Shown: piece after piece, positions 60,455 to 64,000 of the stretch
Layout of the letters: every line of letters starts with the position of its first letter
Position numbering within the stretch: position 1 is the first letter of the stretch
NCBI GenBank assembly: GCA_019752335.1
Contig: JAIEMJ010000047.1
Span: 19,761 to 83,760 of the forward strand
DNA length: 64,000 bases
Direction: 5' to 3'
Source: Bryobacteraceae bacterium
GTDB lineage: Bacteria; Acidobacteriota; Terriglobia; Bryobacterales; Bryobacteraceae
Notes under the pieces: model-generated
What the model was told of the DNA's origin: nothing
Seen by the model: the letters and a program-made list of their open reading frames with translations, nothing else
The model's database searches: none
Made by a program: the position numbers and the translations under genes

Positions 60455-63400
60455 ATGTCGAGTTCCATGAAGAGCGGCCGGATTGCATTGGTATTTTGGG
60501 CGATTTTACTGGGGGCCGTGGCGTTGCCCGCCCAGGAGTCGCGCGGGGTGATTGCGGGCCGGGTGACGGATCCGACCGACGCGGGCGTCGTGGGCGCCAG
60601 CGTCCGGGCGGTCGGCATCGATACCGGAATTGTCACCACGGCGACTTCCGGGGAGGGCGGGGGCTTTCGCCTGCCCTTTCTCGTTCCCGGGGTTTACCAG
60701 GTAACGGCGGAGGCGCCCGGATTCAAGCGGGTCTCGATGGAGAAGGTAGAGGTCCGCGTGGGCGAAGTACTCGACCTGCCGCTGCGAATGGAGGTGGGCA
60801 ACGTCGCCGAGACGGTGGAGGTGAGCGGTGCGGCGCCGCTGCTGGAGTCCGGCACTTCGTCGATGGGCACGTTCATGGATGCGCGCCGGTTGCAGGAGTT
60901 GCCGCAGCGGGGCGGCAATCCGATGGAACTTACGCGCCTGTCGCCGCAGGTGGTGAATCTCACCAATCTGCGTGCCCTGAAGGCGTCCTCGCCGAGCGGT
61001 ACCTCGCAGATGGCGGTGGCGGGCGGGCCGCGCTTCAGCACCGAGTTCCAGATCGACGGCATCAGCAACACGACGGCGGATCTGGGCGATGGCCGGGTGC
61101 GGGTGGCGTTTATTCCACCCTCCAGCGCCGTTTCGGAGTTTCGCATGGAAGTGTCGCCTTACGACGCGACGTTCGGCCACACCCCGGGCGCCACCGTGAA
61201 CATCAGCACGCGCAGCGGCACGAATCAGATCCACGGTGACTTGCGCTACTGGTTCCGCAATTCAGCCCTCGATGCGCCCAATTGGTTTGAGAATCGCAAT
61301 CGCGTGAAGCCGGCCGTCTATCAGGACAACCGTTACGGCGCTTCGGCGGGCGGGCCGGTGTGGCTTCCCAGGCTTTACAACGGCCGCAATCGTACCTTCT
61401 GGTTCTACGCCTACGAAGGCAACCAGTGGGGACGGCCAACCTCCTCCACCAATACGGTGCCCACGCTCGCGCAGCGCACCGGCGACTTCTCCGCGTTGCT
61501 GAGCATCCCCAACGGCAGCCGTTATCAGCTCTACGATCCGCTCTCGACGCGGACGGCCCCAGGGGGCCGCTTCCAGCGCGATCCGCTCGCGGGCAATCTG
61601 ATCCCGCGTAGCCGGCTCGATGCGGTGGGGCTCAACCTGGTGAATCTGTACCCGGCGCCGAATCAGGCCGGGCGCAACGACGGCGCGAACAACCATTTCT
61701 ACTCCGACGTGCGCAAGCAGGAGTACAACACGCACTTCGGGCGCCTCGATCATCAGATCCGCGAGGGCCACCGGCTCTTCTTTCGCGTGCATAACTACGA
61801 CTGGATCAGCGGGCAGGACCGCTACGGGTTGCCGGTGTCGCGGTTCAACACGCGGTCCGGGCGGCGCGGCCTGGCGCTGGACGATGTCCTCATCCTGAAT
61901 CCAACGATGGTGCTCAATCTGCGCTACGGGCTTTCCTACGGCGACATGGGCGAAGCGCGGCAGACACAAGGCACAGACCTGACGACCCTCGGCTTTTCGA
62001 GAGCGCTCGCCGGTCTGGTGGATCCTAGCCTATCCACCGTGCCCCGCGTGCGCGCCGGGGCCTATTCGCCGTTGTCGGAGTGGAGTAATGGAGACGGCGC
62101 CAACAGCACTATCACGCATACGATGCAGGCCAATTTCACCAACACCCGCGGCGCGCACACGCTACGCTATGGCCTGGACGCCCGGCTCTATCGCGGATTC
62201 GGCACGCGCATCCCGCTGGCGAATTCTCCCGATCTCAACTACTCCAACACGTTCACCCGCGGGCCGCTCGACAACGCCGCCCCGGCCGCCATCGGCCAGG
62301 AACTCGCCTCGATGCTCCTGGGCATTCCGGACGGGCAGATGGAGCGCACCGCGACCTCGGCCTTCCAGGATCGCTACCTGGCGCCCTTCCTGCAGGACGA
62401 CTGGCGCGTCAGTTCGCGGCTCACGTTGAATCTGGGTTTACGTTACGAGTATGAGAGCCCGTTGACGGAGCGCTTCGACCGGTTGGTGGCGGGCTACGAC
62501 GCCACGGTACCGAATCCGGTGGACGCGCAGGCGCGCGCGGTCTACGCCTTGAATCCGATTCCGGAGATTGCGCCGGCGGCGTTCCGGTCCATGGGCGGGC
62601 TGCGTTTCGTAGCGCGCGACGGCTATGGCCGGAGCCCGTTTCGGGGCGAGAAGAACAATGTGCTGGTGCGTGCCGGCTTAGCCTACAAGCTCGGCAAGGA
62701 CACGGTGCTGCGCGCCGGCTACGGCACTTACTACGACAGCATCGGCACTTTCCGCACGATCCCGCAGCAGACGGGCTTCAGCCAGGCGACGCCGATACAG
62801 GCGTCGCTCGACAATGGGCTGACGTTCATCGCGAACAACGCGAATCCCTTTCCGCAAGGGCTGATCCCGGTACAGGGCGCGGCGGCGGGTTTGGCGACGA
62901 GCCTGGGACAGGGATTCTCGTTCTACGATCCGAACCTGAAGCAGGGGTACTCGCAGCGCTGGTCGTTCAACGTACAGCGGATGCTGCCCGCCCAAGTGAT
63001 GGTGGATGCGGCGTATGTAGCCAATCGGGGCACGCGGTTGGCGATTTCGCGTGACTTCAATGCGATTCCGAATCAGTATTTGAGCCGCTCGGGGAGTCGC
63101 GACAACGCGGCGATCGATTCACTCTCCCAGCAGTTCCCGAATCCGTACTTTGGCTTGGCGCCTTCGTATCCGCGCACCATCACACGGGGGAATCTCTTGC
63201 GGCCCTATCCGCAGTTTGGTAACTTGAGCGCCGTGGTGCCGGACGGCTATTCCTGGTATCACTCGCTGCAGTTGCGCGTCGAGCGGCGGATGCGCAATGG
63301 GCTCAGCCTGCAGGCGTCCTATGTCTGGTCGAAGTTCATGGAAGCCCTCGAGTACCTGAATCCGGCCGACGACCGGCCGTATGAAGTGATCGCCGACAAT

Positions 63401-63901
63401 GACCGGCCCCATCGCATCTCGACGAGCGGCATCTGGGAGATCCCGGTGGGCCGCGGCCGCCGCTTTGCCGGATCGCTGCCGAAGGCGGCCGATCTGCTCG
63501 CCGGCGGCTGGCAGTTGAATGGCGTCGTGATCGTGCAATCCGGGCCGCCGATTGGCTTCGGCAATGCGCTGTTCATCGGCGACATCAAGGCGATTCCGCT
63601 CGCGGGCAGCGCCCGGAGTGTGGACCGCTGGTTCGCCACCGAAGGCTTTGTCCGTGACGCGAGCTTGCAGTTGCAATTGAACCGGCAGCAATTGCCGCTG
63701 CGCTTCAGCGGCATCCGCGGCGACGGGCAACGGGCCTGGGACTGGTCGCTTTTCAAGACGTTTCCGGCCGGTGAGCGCGTCAAGGTGCAGTTCCGCGCCG
63801 AGGTCTACAATGCCTTCAATCAGGCGAGCTTCAATGCCCCGAATCGGAACCCGACCAGCGGGGCGTTTGCCACAGGTCGCGGTAGGGACGATCATCGCTG
63901 A
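60455..63901 (+). CDS. Oar-type TonB-dependent receptor 3, C-terminus interrupted
   Basis: A 1148-residue frame, of which about the last eight codons (63876-63901) come from the intron. Signal peptide IALVFWAILLGAVALPAQE, carboxypeptidase-regulatory domain (GVIAGRVTDPTDAGVVGASV), plug (DARRLQELPQRGGNPMELTR), and a barrel reaching FNAPNRNPTSGAF. In the two other Oar-type receptors this is followed by ~20-40 residues ending in an aromatic strand (KFYF, KYIF). Here that ending is missing: the sequence shifts into ATGRGRDDHR and a stop. The intron at the right edge is antisense, so splicing cannot restore it. The terminal strand needed for barrel assembly is lost. Confidence 0.88.
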   Translation: MSSSMKSGRIALVFWAILLGAVALPAQESRGVIAGRVTDPTDAGVVGASVRAVGIDTGIVTTATSGEGGGFRLPFLVPGVYQVTAEAPGFKRVSMEKVEVRVGEVLDLPLRMEVGNVAETVEVSGAAPLLESGTSSMGTFMDARRLQELPQRGGNPMELTRLSPQVVNLTNLRALKASSPSGTSQMAVAGGPRFSTEFQIDGISNTTADLGDGRVRVAFIPPSSAVSEFRMEVSPYDATFGHTPGATVNISTRSGTNQIHGDLRYWFRNSALDAPNWFENRNRVKPAVYQDNRYGASAGGPVWLPRLYNGRNRTFWFYAYEGNQWGRPTSSTNTVPTLAQRTGDFSALLSIPNGSRYQLYDPLSTRTAPGGRFQRDPLAGNLIPRSRLDAVGLNLVNLYPAPNQAGRNDGANNHFYSDVRKQEYNTHFGRLDHQIREGHRLFFRVHNYDWISGQDRYGLPVSRFNTRSGRRGLALDDVLILNPTMVLNLRYGLSYGDMGEARQTQGTDLTTLGFSRALAGLVDPSLSTVPRVRAGAYSPLSEWSNGDGANSTITHTMQANFTNTRGAHTLRYGLDARLYRGFGTRIPLANSPDLNYSNTFTRGPLDNAAPAAIGQELASMLLGIPDGQMERTATSAFQDRYLAPFLQDDWRVSSRLTLNLGLRYEYESPLTERFDRLVAGYDATVPNPVDAQARAVYALNPIPEIAPAAFRSMGGLRFVARDGYGRSPFRGEKNNVLVRAGLAYKLGKDTVLRAGYGTYYDSIGTFRTIPQQTGFSQATPIQASLDNGLTFIANNANPFPQGLIPVQGAAAGLATSLGQGFSFYDPNLKQGYSQRWSFNVQRMLPAQVMVDAAYVANRGTRLAISRDFNAIPNQYLSRSGSRDNAAIDSLSQQFPNPYFGLAPSYPRTITRGNLLRPYPQFGNLSAVVPDGYSWYHSLQLRVERRMRNGLSLQASYVWSKFMEALEYLNPADDRPYEVIADNDRPHRISTSGIWEIPVGRGRRFAGSLPKAADLLAGGWQLNGVVIVQSGPPIGFGNALFIGDIKAIPLAGSARSVDRWFATEGFVRDASLQLQLNRQQLPLRFSGIRGDGQRAWDWSLFKTFPAGERVKVQFRAEVYNAFNQASFNAPNRNPTSGAFATGRGRDDHR

Positions 63902-64000
63902 TCGCCCCCCGCACAGATCCGTACGAGCGGCACTACCGCATACGGCTCTTACCTCGGATATCTGGCGTCAAAGCGCACTGCGGGATAGGGATGTAGAGTC
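63882..64000 (-). mobile_element. Group II intron, 3' end (continues beyond the window)
   Basis: On the minus strand the last ~120 bases have the 3' structure of a group II intron: a domain V helix, then a domain VI stem (GGGCGATC paired with GATCGTCC), ending at about CCCTAC. Reverse-transcriptase/maturase code should lie upstream, outside the window; the frame RFDARYPR followed by a stop before domain V resembles the end of such an ORF region. The exact 3' splice site is uncertain by about ten bases. It is inserted into the end of the receptor gene, antisense to it. Confidence 0.82.
63916..63948 (-). ncRNA. Group II intron domain V
   Basis: A 33-base hairpin, GAGCCGTATGCGG, a short loop, then CCGC and CGTACGGATC. 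It has the catalytic AGC triad at positions 2-4 and the two-base asymmetry in the lower helix that marks domain V. Length is one base under the usual 34, due to the loop. Confidence 0.88.

Noticed and set aside
1..64000. CRISPR arrays, tRNA or rRNA genes, complete insertion sequences
   Set aside because: No regularly spaced repeats, no cloverleaf sequences and no transposase frames with inverted ends were found by reading; small RNAs could still be missed.

Overview
The window looks like a chromosomal segment of an Acidobacteriota member, most likely of the Bryobacter/Solibacter type. This rests on high GC, three very large Oar-type TonB-dependent receptors (carboxypeptidase-regulatory domain, plug, ~900-residue barrel), a DUF1501/cytochrome-WD40 pair, two Uma2-family proteins, a PEP-CTERM protein, sulfatase/GntP/GH88-type sugar genes, and many genes whose only visible promoter is a -10 box a few bases before the start codon. 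Taxonomy is inferred from gene content; no rRNA or tRNA gene was seen.

Layout. 1-7.8 kb: end of a TPR gene, a six-domain S1 RNA-binding protein, an ArsR-VOC regulator/enzyme pair with a palindromic operator, a scar made of the 3' ends of two neighbouring genes (an SDR and the S1 gene) fused head to tail, a small protein plus zeta-toxin-like kinase pair, an orphan hypothetical gene, an FAD oxidoreductase-SDR operon and a fasciclin protein with its terminator. 7.9-17.2 kb: an exported beta-propeller/PEP-CTERM/phytanoyl-CoA dioxygenase operon; facing it a tightly overlapping Hsp70-like, thiL, O-methyltransferase and membrane protein operon; then comF and an HNH nuclease. 17.3-30.5 kb: Oar-type receptor 1, a seven-haem cytochrome overlapping a TPR gene, a proton-pumping pyrophosphatase, an OlsF-like two-domain acyltransferase and Oar-type receptor 2. 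30.5-41 kb: PIG-L deacetylase, a GntP permease-PLP enzyme operon, a circularly permuted ATP-grasp/alpha-E/transglutaminase cluster running into a pilC/gspF gene (the transglutaminase ends in a 16-glutamine tract), a ROK kinase, a gap with a 14-codon ORF and a long hairpin, and two hypotheticals. 41-50.9 kb: DUF1501 and cytochrome/WD40 genes, a GH88-like hydrolase, moaA, two Uma2 genes, a sugar-phosphate isomerase-like gene, two toxinless antitoxin-like genes, a Tat-exported flavin oxidase and a family 2 glycosyltransferase. 50.9-64 kb: a classical TonB-dependent receptor, LacI regulator, DUF72 protein, a 1004-residue protein of unknown function between two diverged ~200-bp direct repeats, a sulfatase and Oar-type receptor 3, whose last codons are interrupted by the 3' end of a group II intron lying antisense at the right edge.

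How it fits together. The receptors, sulfatase, GH88-like hydrolase, GntP/PLP pair, ROK kinase, sugar isomerase-like protein and LacI regulator suggest scavenging of complex carbohydrates. The pyrophosphatase, OlsF-like acyltransferase and cytochromes fit a slow-growing, energy-sparing soil heterotroph. The most unusual items are the group II intron in the receptor gene, the repeats with a covarying hairpin around the 1004-residue gene, the S1/SDR scar, the cytochrome gene without a usable start, and the frequent leaderless-looking promoters. I did not find a clearly new multi-gene system; the best candidates are listed as findings with tests.
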